NCBI RefSeq assembly: GCF_018446385.1 | Contig: NC_056000.1 | Span: 49,942,722-50,006,721 of the forward strand | Direction of reading: 5' to 3' | Length of the DNA: 64,000 nt | Source of the DNA: Zingiber officinale | Taxonomy: Eukaryota; Streptophyta; Magnoliopsida; Zingiberales; Zingiberaceae | Shown: positions 46,828 to 58,263 of the stretch, piece by piece | Numbering within the stretch: position 1 is the first letter of the stretch | Layout: the number at the start of each line of letters is the position of its first letter | Notes under the pieces: model-generated | Databases searched by the model: none | Told to the model about the DNA's origin: nothing | Seen by the model: only the letters and a program-made list of their open reading frames with translations | Made by a program: the position numbers and the translations under genes

Positions 46828-47165
46828 GGTTCTCCGATCGGGGGATCTTTTGTATGATGACCTCCTGGAAGTTGGTCTTCAGCTTTTCGAAGGCCTCCGC
46901 ATAGAGCTTGAGTCGGGCATTGCTTATCTCGAACGTCCCAGATTGTTGCTGAGTGGCCAACTGAGAGTCATAGTGGATAAGGACTCTAGCGGCTCCCACA
47001 TGCCGAGTTGCCTGTAGGCCAGCTATTAGTACCTCGTACTCTGCTTCGTTATTGGTGGCGCGGTAATCAAGCTGAACGGAGAGCTGCATCTGATCTTCAC
47101 ATGGTGAGATGAGCAGTATACCGATTCCGTTGCCTTGTCGAGTGGACGAGTCATCAATATATATC
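46828..47165 (-). pseudogene. Second RNase H of Tat copy B
   Basis: Minus strand reads YIDDSSTRQGNGIGILLIS, NNEAEYEVLIAGLQATRH, DSQLATQQ and ending QKIPRSEN, an RNase H fold with acidic active-site residues visible. Open through most of its length. Cut at the N-terminal side by the gag-only element at 47166 and at the other end by the solo LTR. Confidence 0.75.
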
Positions 47166-48109
47166 TGTTGGAACCCCAAGGTTGTTTTGGTGTGATCAAC
47201 AAGTCAAGTTAGGTCCTGCGTTGTTTTAACCTTGTGTCTAAGTGTGCAGGAGCTTAGGAGCACAGGTACTCGAGCGGAAGACGCAGCTAGCGAGAAGGAT
47301 GGCACGCAGTGTGTCCGAGGGACGAGGTGCTGCGGAAGAGTACACCGGCGGACGAGAAGGAAGTGCACACGGTGGTTCCGAGGTACGAAAGCCGGAGCGG
47401 AAGATTGCTCGGGGAGCACGGGGTGCGACCGAGGGATGAAGTCTGCGGATGAGTACGCTGGTGGACGAGAAGGGACATGCGGCAATTCCGAGGGACGAGA
47501 AGCCGGAGGGAAGCACGCTCGAGAAGACCGGAAGATGGGTTCGGGTGAGCCCTATTCCGAATGTCAGAGATCACCCAAGCAAGCGGAGCCAGAGCAGAAA
47601 GATCCGGACCAGAGGCGAGCTGAACCGGAGAAGACCGGACGAAAAGTCAATGGGTTGACTTTTCCAGCCGGGGAACCCGGAGTCAGTTTTTCAACGGATC
47701 GAGCTGACTCGATCCAACCGCTGGGGATAAATTTTATCCCCCGGAACCCTTCCAGGCGCCCCGACCAAGGTTATAAATATAGCCTTGATCCAGAAGCTTT
47801 TCAACAATCACGATCATTCTATTTCCAAACACTTGTATGCTTTAGTTGTAGTTAAGCTTCTGTTTTCTGTGCCTAAACGCTGTAAGAGGCTTCTCCGCCT
47901 GAAGGAGTTTTTGAGCTTAATCTTCCTTGGATTAACAACCACATCGGTTGTAACCAAGTAAACATCTGGTGCCTCGTCTTTTCTTTTATGCTTTTATTTA
48001 TCTGCTTAATTCATTTTACAAGTGTTAGCTTAATCGTTCGAGGAAGGGTTGTTTGTTTTTAATTGACAGGTTATTTACCAACCCTTCTAACCGGCCCAAC
48101 GGTCGTACA
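47166..48109 (+). repeat. 5' LTR of gag-only element
   Basis: TGTTGG..TACA ends. TATA-like TTATAAATATAG near 47771-47782. Relative to the 3' LTR it lacks about 28 bp near 47410 and the GGCGCC palindrome block near 47660-47690. Confidence 0.92.
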
Positions 48110-48163
48110 AGTGGTATCAGAGCCGAGACGCCTCAGAAGGACTAACCACCGTCTGAAGCAACA

Positions 48164-48661
48164 ATGGCCGGAGCTAACGACTACCCACCAACATTCGAGG
48201 GGGAGCTTTCTTCATGGAAGCAACAAATGAAGGTATTTCTTAACTCTGATATTGGTATTTCTCTAATAATGAAAACAGGTTATGAAGCACCGAAAGACAC
48301 GAACGAAGAGAAAATCGGCATACTCCTCTGGAACGAGAAGCAACGTGCAGAGTCCATGGCGAATGCTCGGGCAGAGTTTCACATTCTAAGCGCAATACCA
48401 ACTAAAGATTTCGACAGAGTCGGAGAGTACAAAAGCGTGAAAGAACTTTGGGAAAAGTTCTTAATGCTCTACGAAGAACCGGTTAAAGTCGTCTCCTCAA
48501 TAGACATCGAGCCGTCATCAGAAGAATCCGAGACGGAAGAAATTACCAAGACAACCCCAACAGCCGAAGTACATCCCGAGATCGATGAAGGGGGAGAATC
48601 TTCGGAAGAAATTAATTCAACAGGGGGAGAACCAACGGCCGATGAGGTAAGTAAGGTATGA
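48164..48661 (+). CDS. Gag of gag-only Copia-type element (165 aa frame)
   Basis: Starts at the first ATG after the primer site, MAGANDYPPTFEGELSSWKQQMKVFL. Capsid-like features of plant Copia Gag: SSWKQQM near the start, a Trp-containing LLWNEKQRAESM, and GEYKSVKELWEKF at about 93-105. The C-terminal third is acidic and Ser/Thr-rich. No zinc knuckle. The stop is TGA at 48659-48661. Downstream the same frame continues open for 190 more codons, and the older copy has TGG in place of this TGA, so the stop is probably a recent nonsense change. It would form particles in the cytoplasm. Confidence 0.8.
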   Translation: MAGANDYPPTFEGELSSWKQQMKVFLNSDIGISLIMKTGYEAPKDTNEEKIGILLWNEKQRAESMANARAEFHILSAIPTKDFDRVGEYKSVKELWEKFLMLYEEPVKVVSSIDIEPSSEESETEEITKTTPTAEVHPEIDEGGESSEEINSTGGEPTADEVSKV

Positions 48662-49255
48662 CCTCTACCCTCTGAACAATTGGTTCAATTAATCAAATTA
48701 CCTGAAGATTTTTGGGAACCAAAATTTGAATTATCGAAAGAACTTTTCGGATTAGAAAATCTTCGGTCAAATAATTGTTGCAAATTACAAAATATTTTTA
48801 CGAAAGAATTATGCAACTTAGAAATATTATCGAAAACTTTTTCCGGATCTAAAAATTTGTTCGAATTACAAAGTGTTTTGACGAAAGATTCTTACAAATC
48901 ACAAAGTAATTTTTCGAAAACTTTTTCCGGATCTAAAAATTTTTCCGAAGTACAAATTATCTCGTTGAAAGAGTTTTTCGAATCGCAAAATGATTTGACA
49001 AAAGAATTTTGCAAATTACGAAACATTTTTTTAAACAAAGTTTGTAAATTAGAGATATTATCGAAAGAGTTTTTCGGAGTAGTAAATCTATTATCCACAG
49101 ATTGTTGCAAATTTATGTTGTCAAAATACTTTTGCAAATTACAAAATATTTTGTCGAACGAAGTTTGCAAATCAGAAGTATTGTTTAAAAACTTTATCAA
49201 GTTTATATTATCGAAATATCTTTGCAAATTAGAAATTCAAAATGACATGTTATAA
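48662..49255 (+). CDS. 11-residue-repeat domain, in frame after the gag stop
   Basis: About 197 open codons in the gag frame (first ATG at 48680). Units of about 11 residues (33 bp) such as NIFTKELCNLE, NDLTKEFCKLR, NIFLNKVCKLE and NILSNEVCKSE follow one another with few breaks. Cys, Lys, Leu and Phe recur at fixed places. Eleven-residue periodicity fits a long amphipathic helix or coiled coil. It resembles no domain I know. It may be the C-terminal part of an ancestral Gag, or an expanded repeat that stayed open. Codon use is AT-rich, unlike the preceding gag. Confidence 0.5.
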   Translation, partial: PLPSEQLVQLIKLPEDFWEPKFELSKELFGLENLRSNNCCKLQNIFTKELCNLEILSKTFSGSKNLFELQSVLTKDSYKSQSNFSKTFSGSKNFSEVQIISLKEFFESQNDLTKEFCKLRNIFLNKVCKLEILSKEFFGVVNLLSTDCCKFMLSKYFCKLQNILSNEVCKSEVLFKNFIKFILSKYLCKLEIQNDML

Positions 49256-49801
49256 TTTGCACAAATTTCTACATGCTCAAAATTTCTTGCTTCAAAGTTA
49301 AGAAATTATGATAAATTAAAATGGAAATTTAAAATTTTCTGACAAAAACATTAGAATATATAAATAAATAAATGCATAGAAAATTTCTTTTAATGTTATC
49401 AATTCTCTTAAAATTTTCTTGCATAAATTTTTCAGCTTAGAAAGTTTTTAATTATTGATGACGAATACTTGAAATTTTGTTTAAAAAAAAAAAGAGGTTA
49501 TTTCTTGACTTAGAAAATTTGTCTTGACTTAGAAATATTTCCCTGAAAATTATTGAAATATATTTCAATTTTTTTTTATGTCAACCCTTAGATTTTGGTT
49601 GTTCCCCATTTTTATTGTGATCAAAGGGGGAGAAGAAAAGTATAAGTCTAGGGGGAGGTAGAAAATTGAAAATTAAAATTTGGAATGTTTGAAATTTAAA
49701 ATTTTCTATCATGTTGCATGTTATTGCAATAAACTGTTTAATTTCATATCTATTGTTGACGCTAGCTTAACTTGGGTTGATCACATCAAAAAGGGGGAGA
49801 T
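49256..49801 (+). other. AT-rich 3' untranslated part of gag-only element
   Basis: About 550 bp with a GGGGGAG tract near 49648 and the purine tract AAAAAGGGGGAGAT (49788-49801) that primes plus-strand synthesis. No coding signal. Confidence 0.8.
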
Positions 49802-50831
49802 TGTTGGAACCCCAAGGTTGTTTTGGTGTGATCAACAAGTCAAGTTAGGTCCTGCGTTATTTTAACCTTGTGTCTAAGTGTGCAGGAGCTTAGGAGCACA
49901 GGTACTCGAGCGGAAGACGCAGCTAGCGAGAAGGATGGCACGCAGTGCGTCCGAGGGACGAGGTGTTGCGGAAGAGTACACCGGCGGAGGAGAAGGAAGT
50001 GCGCGCGGTGGTTCCGAGGTACGAAAGCCGGAGCGGAAGATTGCTCGGGGAGCAAGAGACGCAACTAGCGCGAATGTCGGCACGGGGTGCGACCAAGGGA
50101 CGAAGTCTGCGGATGAGTACGCTGGTGGACGAGAAGGGACACGCGGCAATTCCGAGGGACGAGAAGCCGGAGGGAAGCACGCTCGAGAAGACCGGAAGAT
50201 GGGTTCGGGTGAGCCCTATTCTGGATGTCAGAGATCACCCAAGCAAGCGGAGCCAGAGTAGAAAGATCCGGACCAGAGGCGAGCTGAACCGGAGAAGAGA
50301 GCACGGACCAAAAGTCAACTGGGTTGACTTTTGGCTCCGGGGCGCCCGGAGCTGTCCAGGGCGCCCGGAACTGTCCGGGGCGCCCGGAAGTGACTTTTTC
50401 ACAGGATCGAGCTTTGACTCGATCCAACCGTTGGGGGATAAATTTTATCCCCCCTAGGGTGCCCGGAACCCTTCCAGGCGCCCCGACCAAGGTTATAAAT
50501 ATAGCCTTGATCCAGAAGCTTTTCAACAATCATGATCATTCTATTTCCAAACACTTGTATGCTTTAGTTGTAGTTAAGCTTCTGTTTTCTGTGCCTAAAC
50601 GCTGTAAGAGGCTTCTCCGCCTGAAGGAGTTTTTGAGCTTAATCTTCCTTGGATTAACAACCACATCGGTTGTAACCAAGTAAACATCTGGTGCCTCGTC
50701 TTTTCTTTTATGCTTTTATTTATCTGCTTAATTCATTTTACAAGTGTTAGCTTAATCGTTCGAGGAAGGGTTGTTTGTTTTTAATTGACAGGTTATTTAC
50801 CAACCCTTCTAGCCGGCCCAACGGTCCTACA
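49802..50831 (+). repeat. 3' LTR of gag-only element
   Basis: TGTTGG..TACA. Contains the palindrome block TCCGGGGCGCCCGGA-type repeats at 50337-50392. TATA-like TTATAAATATAG near 50492-50503. Confidence 0.92.
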
Positions 50832-50836
50832 ATATC

Positions 50837-52571
50837 TTCCATGTTACTTCCGGCTTGACATTCTGGATTTCTATAACGAAATCCACCAAGGCCTGAGCCT
50901 TGATTGCCGCTCGGGGTTGATATTGTATGTTGAATTCGCTTAGCTCGGTCATTCATTTGATTAACCTTCCTAATACTTTGGGATTGAGAAGGACTCGTCC
51001 CAAGGCGCTGTTAGTTAGCACAATGATTGTGTGTGCTAGGAAGTACGGACAAAGCCTCCGAATGGCGAGAATCAAAGCATAAGCTAATTTTTTGAGACTG
51101 GTGTAGCGAGACTCTGCATCCTTCAATATATGACTAAAAAAATATACAAGTTGCTGCTCTTGGCCGTTCTGCCTAACCAGAGCTGACCTAACGACATGTT
51201 CGTTGGATGACAGATAAATCCAAAGTGGCTCACCAACAACCGGCTTGGCCAATATATGCAGGGAGTTTAGATATTCCTTGAGCTCTTCCAATGCCCGATC
51301 GCACTCGGCGTCCCACTGGAATTTTATAGCTCGGCGAAGCACTTTGAAGAATGGCAGGTTCCAATCGGACGACTTGGATATGAATCTGGACAGCCCCGTG
51401 ATCCGATTGGTCAACTGTTGAGCTTCCTTCATGTTCTGAGGCAGCGACATGTCTTGCAAAGCTTTGACTTTGCTCGGATTGGCTTCAATGCCCCGCTCAG
51501 TGACGGTGTAACCTAGGAAGCGGCCATTTTTCACGCCGAACAGACACTTGTTCAGGTTTAGCTTTATTCCATAGGTCCTTAGTGTTCGGCAGGTCTCGTT
51601 GATATCTGCGCATAAGTCAGCAGCTATGAGGGATTTAATTAATATGTCATCGACGTATACCTCTATATTACGACCGATCTGCCGTCGGAACACCTTGTTC
51701 ATCAACCTCTAGTATTGGCTCTGGCATTCTTGAGTCCGAATGACATGACGTTGTAGCATTATGTTCCGTCGACCGTAATGAAACTGACCTTCTCTTGGTC
51801 CTCGCGGGCGAGCGACACTTGGTGATACCCTTGGTATGCGTCGAGCATGCAGATCAGCTCGTACCCCGTCGTTGAATCCACCATCTGATCTATCTTGGGC
51901 AACGGATAGAAGTCCTTTGGGCACGCCTTGTTCAAATCATGAAAGGCGATGTAGATCCACCATTTATTGCCCAGCTTGGAGACCAATACGACATTGGCTA
52001 GCCAGCTTGGGAATTGAACTTCTCTAATATGGTTGACCTCTAACAACTTTTCTATCTCTGCCCGGATGATCAGATTTTGTTCCACGCTGAAGTCCCTTTT
52101 TCTTTGCTTTATCAACCGAGCGTCCAGTCCGACATGAATCTCGTGATGAGCCACACTCGGGGAGATACCGAGAAACTCGTGTGTCGACCAGGCGAACATG
52201 TCATAATTTTGTTTGAGGCAGACAACCAACTCTGCCTTCTTCTCCACCTCCAGGTCGACGGTAATAAAGGTTGTTGCTTCTGCTTGGCTGGGGTGGATCT
52301 GAATCTCCTCCTTTTCCTCGTACACCAATGTGGGAGGCTTTTCAATGATTGCATTCACCTCCAAGCGAGGATTCTTTCGAGCGCTTCTCACCTCGGACTT
52401 GACCATCTCGACGTAGCATCGCCGAGCGGCCAGTTGATCGCCTTTGACCTCGCTCACCCAATCATCCATCGGGAATTTGATCTTCTGGCAGTAAGTAGAT
52501 ACTACCGCTCGGAACTCGTTGAGGGTCGGTCGGTCCAAGATAACGTTATAGGCCGATGGTGCGCCCACCAT
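50837..52571 (-). pseudogene. Reverse transcriptase and RNase H of Tat copy B
   Basis: RT palm motifs CPKDFYPLPKIDQMVD, LDAYQGYHQVSLAREDQEKVSFITVDGT and YVDDIL (51641-51657), thumb FLGYTVTERGIEANPSKVKAL, then RNase H (EPLWIYLSSNEHVVRSALVR, SRYTSLKKLAYALILAIRRL). Two long open parts, 50953-51705 and 51759-52571, are separated by a frame change near 51706-51758. Better preserved than copy A. Confidence 0.88.
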
Positions 52572-52810
52572 GATGAAGTTGGTGGTCTTGGTTCTCCTCA
52601 GTGCCTCTTCCTCGAGCGAGATGGCTAGTCGGGTCTATCTGAGCGATAGTACCTCGTTGCCCATAAAGCCATAGAGTGGGGTCGTCATGGGCAGTAACTC
52701 ATTCCGATTAATTTGCAATTGATCAAACGTCTTCTTGAACTGATGTTCACCGAACTCCCTGTATCAACAAAAGTTTGGTGAATAGTATAATTAGTTATTA
52801 CCGTCCGGAT
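52572..52810 (-). pseudogene. Aspartic protease of Tat copy B
   Basis: DTGSS at 52751-52765 within QTFVDTGSS. A one-base loss follows, near 52738-52742, relative to copy A. The LNEFR..ILDRPT-type motif lies in the next frame at 52480-52560. Confidence 0.75.
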
Positions 52811-53902
52811 GATCAGCGTGTCGTCGTGAGGGATCTCCACTCCCTCCAAGTCGCTGGGCCCGAAGCTGATTTGGGGTCCTTCGACCTTCTCCTTGCTATC
52901 ATCGCATGGATCTCCAGTTGTCGAGCGTACAGCTTCCTGGCTCTGTTGGAGTCGCTGTCGGTCGACCCATCGACGATCATGCCTATTTCACCTCGGGATG
53001 TGTTGCTTCTATTTTCTTTTTCCCGAGCAGAGGGTCTATTTCGCTTGGTTGGGACTCGGGAGGGATCAGTGTTATCCCTCTGTTGATGTTGATGGTGCCG
53101 CTCGGGCGCCCTTCTTTTATCCTCCCGCCACCCAGTAAATTGATGTTTTTGTCGCCGATCGGGAGGAGATCGGTGGAGGTATCCTCTTGGGGCCGGTCGA
53201 CTGATGATTGGTGTCACATTGCGACAATCAAGTATGTTGTGGGTCGCTGATTGATAGAAAGAACAGAACATCGACGTTCATACCTTGCCTTTCGCCCCCT
53301 TCTACCGCCTCGGAAGCCATATGTTGCACGGTATGTGTCCTGGTCTCCTAGTGCGGCCGCGCTCCTTCGGCCCTTGGCCCCTTGGGCGGCTGATGGTTGT
53401 TTGATGGTCGGCGCTCGGTCGTCGTCGGGAGCTCGGTTGGCACCTCTTTTCTTCTGGCCGCTTGAGCATCTTACACATTTATGTACTCGTTGGCCTTCTT
53501 AAGAATGTGGTTAAAGTCCCTGGGCGGCTTCCTGATGAGCGATCGAAAGAAGTCTCCCTCGACGAGCCCCTGAGTGAAGGCGTTCATCATCGTCTTGGAT
53601 GAGACCGGGGAGATGTCCATGGCTATTTGATTAAAACGTTGTATGTACGCTCGGAGCACTTCCTTGGGCCCTTGCTTTAGGGTAAAAAGGCTGACGCTCG
53701 TCTTCTGATAGCGTCGGCTGCTGGCAAAATGGTATTGAAACGTAGCTCGGAAGTCTTTGAAGCTTCATATCGAGCCGTCCGGCAGTCTTCGGAACCAGCG
53801 TTGCGCCGATCCAGAGAGGGTAGTGAGGAAGACTCGGCACTTCACTCCATCTGTATATTGGTGCAGCGTGGCTTCGTTATCAAACCTATCCAGATGACCA
53901 TC
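52811..53902 (-). pseudogene. Gag of Tat copy B, C-terminal part
   Basis: Capsid pieces LRAYIQRFNQIAMDISPVSSKTMMNAFTQG and FFRSLIRKPPRDFNHILKKANEYI, then a basic region (RRSPPDRRQKHQ..). Broken by frame changes, and the N-terminal part is severed by the Copia insertion at 53903. Confidence 0.75.
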
Positions 53903-56312
53903 TGTTAGAGTGTATACTGAAAGCCTAAGTTTTTGTAAACATTTATTTGGAATAAAGAATCACATTTGGTCAAATTATCTACATTTGTTTGTAGTTGTTT
54001 AATTAATTTATATTGTAGATAACATAGTATGTGGTGTCACATGCAGAAGATGATGTTATCAGTACCTTATAAATTATAAATAGTAGCTCACGACCAAAAT
54101 GGAAAGGAACAAACCATTAGAAGGTCGTAGTGTAATTAGGTATTAGTTTATCTTAACTATATAATTACACTAGTACACTCAGAGTGTATTGAGTAGGACC
54201 ATTTGAGGTCGTTTCTTTTATACTGACTTTATAAAGGAACAAAGACTTCGGTTATTATGGAAGTGTGTGCTCTTAATCCTAATATAATAACAAGCACATA
54301 TATTTGATATTTATTTTTTTAATTTATCAATGGGTGAGATTTAGTTCGATGAATCAATAAACCCGATAAGTTGGGAAATGATATCACTTATAGTGTGTGT
54401 TGTTGATTATAGAAGGAAACTGTGTCCTAGAGATATTAAGTTGATAATGTCCCCAAGAGGAGCTCATAAGAATTGTCATGTTAAACCCTGCAGGTGGACT
54501 TAGTCCGACATGATGATAAGGTTGAGTGGTACTACTCTCGGACTAAGATATTAATTAAATGAGTTGTCAGTAACTCACTTAATTAGTGGACATTCGATAT
54601 CTTAAACACAGGGAGACTAACACACTCATAATAAGAAGGAGCCCAAAAATGTAATTTGGGATTGGTGCGGTAGTTCAATAATAGTTCTCTAGTGGAATGA
54701 ATTATTATTGATAAAATTAAGTTGTGTGTTCGGGGCGAACACGGGATGCTTAATTTTATCAGGAGACCAAAACCAATTCCTCCTCTCGGTCCCTATCGTA
54801 GACTCTTATTTATAGAGTACTATACCCACCTATACCCACCTTCTATACTCACCTAAAGGGGGCCGACCAAGCTAGCTTGGGAACCAAGCTAGGGCCAGCC
54901 TAAGCATGGGTTTAGGGTGGCCGGCCCTAGCTTGAACCCAAGCTAGAGGGGCCGGCCATAATTAAATTAAAAAAAAATTTAATTTTATTTTTTATTATGT
55001 GGAAGATATAATTTATTAAAGAGAATTAAAATTAAAATATCTCTCTTAAAAGGATCTACAAAAGATTAAAGAAAGAGATTAGATCTCTTTCCTTATTTGT
55101 AGATTGGAAAGATATTTTATTTTTTCTCTTTAAAAATTATTCACATGTTGAAAAATTAAATTATAGAAATTTCTTTTTATCAACCATGAAGGGATTATAA
55201 AGGGAAATTTTATTTTTTAAAATTTCCAAAGACAAATAAGGAAGTTTTAATTGTTGATTGAAACTCTCCTAATTTTTCTATTTGAGGTGGCCGGCCATGA
55301 TTAGTTGATTAAGAAATTTTATTAAATTTTTCTTAATTAATTATTGTCAAAGAAAGTTAAGGAAATTTTATTATAAATAAATTTCCTTATTTGCCAAAGC
55401 CAAGGAATATAAAAGAAGGGGTAGGGGTGCCTTCATGGGTGACAACTTCTATTGTTCTCTCCCTCTTTTCCTTGGTGTTGTGGCCAGCCATTCTCTTTTT
55501 CTTTCTTCCTCTTTGTGGTGGCCGAATTCTTCATCTCCCTTGGAGCTCTTGTGGTGGCCGGATATTACTTGGAGAAGAAGAAGAAGAAGGAGAGAAAGCT
55601 TGCATCCCTTGGAGCTTGGTTGGTGATTTGTTCTTCATCCTTGGTAAAGCTTCCTTGTTGTGGCCGAACCTAGCTAGGAGGAGAAGAAGGTGGTTGGTGG
55701 TTTCTCATCTCGGAAGATCGTTGCCCACACAACGTCCGAGGTTAGAAGAGGAATACGGTAGAAGATCAAGAGGTCTTTCTAGAAGGTATAACTAGTAATT
55801 TTTCCTTTCCGCATCATACTAGTTATTTATGGAAATAATACCAAATAAATAGGCTTACGATTCTAGTATTTCGAATATGTTTTTAGATGTTGTGTTCTTT
55901 TGTTTTATTTTTCCTTGTGATTTGATTGTTCTTTTCGGTTAACCTAAAGTTATTTTAGGAAATTAAATATTAGCTTTCCATAAAAGGTTTTGTCTAGTCG
56001 GTGGTGGTTGCTCCCATATCCAAGAAGGCCGTGTGCCTCGCCACGTCAGTACTGGGAACCAATTATGGAAATTAATATTTAATGGAATTAATAACTTAAG
56101 GTGATTTGGGTCGAACGTGTTAAGTTCCGCAGGAGACCCAAGTCAAAACCTAAAAGAACGAATAGATTAAGTTTTGGATCAAACGTGTTAAGTTCCGCAG
56201 GTGATCCAAAATTTAATTTAAAAGAACACATGGTAACTAGTAAAAAGGTTCAGACCTTTGTACAAAATTTTTGTACAGTGGAACCTCTAGGTTTTCTGAG
56301 TAGCAACCAACA
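53903..56312 (+). repeat. 5' LTR of the Copia element (2410 bp)
   Basis: TGTTAGAGTG..CAACCAACA. TATA-like TATAAAAG at 55408-55415. The AT-rich middle has direct repeats of CTTTCCTTATTTGTAGATTG type. GGCCGGCC-type motifs are near 54893-54960. Confidence 0.93.
55408..55415 (+). promoter_or_regulatory. Putative TATA box in Copia LTR
   Basis: TATAAAAG; a matching box is at 62809-62816 in the 3' LTR. It would start element RNA about 30 bp downstream. Confidence 0.55.
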
Positions 56313-57431
56313 ATTGGTATCAGAGCTAGGGTTTTGCTTCTGTGTATTTGGTATTAATTTAATTATGCACATGTCATACATAATTTAGGCAGGATAATAG
56401 TAGGATGTGCTAACTTTGTGGATGCAGGATCCAACTATTATGGCTTATAGTTTTATGTGTGTGATTGGACCCTTGGACATGTCAAGGGCATTTATATGTG
56501 TGTGCATGATTGTATTATAAAATACAGCAGGAGCTGTATTTAGTTTTATTAGGATTTTATTTTGATCTAGATACATGTACATTCCTTTTATGGAATATAG
56601 GATCAAAATTGTAAAATTCTATTTATGTCGCGGATCGAATCTTGCAAAGCGTGGAACCTTCTGAGGACCAGAGGCGCAGCGGAACAAGGAGCAAGATGGA
56701 TGCGACAGCTAGACCCGGTGGCGGTGGCCAAATATGACAGCAGCTTGGGATGACAACACACGGAGGACAACTATAGATAAAAGTCATAATAGTTGAAAAT
56801 TAGATTTTCTATTTATTGCTTTTATATTGTGCTGTGTGTGTATGTTAGTATACATGTTTAGTAGGCTAGCATAGTTAAAATTCCTCATTTATAAATAACT
56901 AAGTGGCAGAGGGATTTTTAAGTAAAACCCATGGTCTCCATTACTGATTTGTAAGTGATGCAAACAAGCTTGCGCGTTGGCTCTGAGTGCCTTCCTCCAT
57001 ATCGGATGAGCTTGTTTGTAGATCACTAGAACAGACTTCCATTTTGGATGACTATAGAAAGTTAATTAAGAGCGTGTGATCTTCCCCATCGGAAGGGGCA
57101 TAATCTTATTAATGGACTTAGTGTCAAGTAATGGTATACACTTAGACACACCTAATAGTATCCTCCCCATCGGAGTCACTGCTATTATTTGTGTGACCAA
57201 AGGATACCAACTATTAATTTTATTTGTCAAAAAGTTAGGTTGACAAGATAATAAAATTAATGGGTTAAAACCCTTCTTTTACAAATGTTGAATTTGTATA
57301 CGTCCACACTATCGTGGCATACAAAATTCACGGTGGTTTGAGGTGTTGGTTAATTTAAAATAGTATTGTTTGAGGAATCAATATTATTCTAAATTTAGAG
57401 TTCTGACCAAAAGTTATTTGTGATTCTTAGG
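56313..57431 (+). other. Leader of the Copia element
   Basis: About 1.1 kb between primer site and gag. No coding region found. Contains two short direct repeats of the TCCCCATCGGA type (57084-57174). Confidence 0.7.
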
Positions 57432-58263
57432 ATGACTTTCAACCCACTGTCCATCATACTTCAACAGAATAGACTTACTGGACCTAATTACATAGATTGG
57501 AAAAGGAACCTGGACATTGTCCTTCATCGAAAGCTATAAATTTGATCGATCGAGCCTTGTCCCAAGCACCCATCGTGAATCTACCCAAGAGGAAATTGAA
57601 TATCATAGGAAATGGGTAAAAGCATATGAGATGGCGCGGTGTTACATTTTGGCTTCAATGTCAAATGTATTGCAACATCAGCATCAAGATTTACCAACAG
57701 CCTATGATATTATGAACAATCTCAAGGAACTCTTTGGTCATTAGGATAGGGCTTCTAGACAAGAAGTCATGAGAAAGATAATGACAGCCACCATGCAAGA
57801 GGGTACTCCTGTGAGGGATCATATCCTAAAGATGATGGCTTATCTGAACGAGATACAGATCCATGGAGGAGAAATTGATGGGGAAACCCAGATCAATATG
57901 ATCCTCCAAACACTACCTAGAAGTTTTGAGCAATTCCGCCTGAATTACAATATGAACAAAAGGGTATATTCATTGGCGGAACTACTGACAGAACTTCAGG
58001 CAGCAGAAGGATTGTTTCGTCACAACTCTCATATTCACTATATTGAAAATGATTCTACTTCTAAGCCGAAAGGAAAGAAGAAGAAGAAACAAGTTGGTTC
58101 AGCAAAGAAAGTGAATAAATCTCAGAGTACAGGACCTAAAGCTGGAATGAAGAAGCCGAAGGGCAAGTGCTTCATCTGCAAGCAATCAGGGCATTGGAAG
58201 GCGGACTGTCCTCGTAGGAATCAGAACAACAAAGGGGTTCCAGGAAACCCGACGACTAACTGA
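57432..58263 (+). pseudogene. Gag of the Copia element
   Basis: Starts MTFNPLSIILQQNRLTGPNYIDWKRNLD (57432). A frame change near 57515 leads into the main frame 57517-58263. Features: HRKWVKAYEMARCYILASM, AYDIMNNLKELFGH, ILKMMAYLNEI, INMILQTLPRSF, and a CCHC zinc knuckle CFICKQSGHWKADC (58168-58209). One stop, TAG at 57742-57744, where a CAG codon (GHQDRASRQ) is expected. Gag forms the particle that packages element RNA. Confidence 0.85.

Larger units (their letters stand above)
47166..50831 (+). mobile_element. Complete gag-only LTR element (3666 bp)
   Basis: 5' LTR 47166-48109 (944 bp), primer site TGGTATCAGAGC at 48112-48123, gag, 11-residue-repeat frame, AT-rich region with GGGGGAG tract, and 3' LTR 49802-50831 (1030 bp). 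Perfect 5-bp target duplication ATATC (47161-47165 and 50832-50836). LTRs are almost identical over shared parts but differ by two deletions in the 5' LTR, so insertion is recent. Inserted within the RNase H part of Tat copy B. Confidence 0.95.
33808..53902 (-). mobile_element. Gypsy/Tat element, copy B, split by five later insertions
   Basis: Minus-strand element collinear with copy A: 3' LTR (33808-35272), antisense ORF, tandem array, integrase, second RNase H, RT and RNase H, protease and gag. Interrupted by solo LTRs at 38495-40843, 40970-43512 and 44961-46827, by a complete gag-only element at 47166-50831, and by a Copia element from 53903. With the insertions removed, the pieces join at the same points where copy A is continuous. 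The 5' end lies beyond the right edge of the window. Confidence 0.88.

Noticed and set aside
52077-52628. 183-codon plus-strand frame
   Set aside because: Complement of the RT/protease linker of Tat copy B, which is clearly coding on the minus strand.
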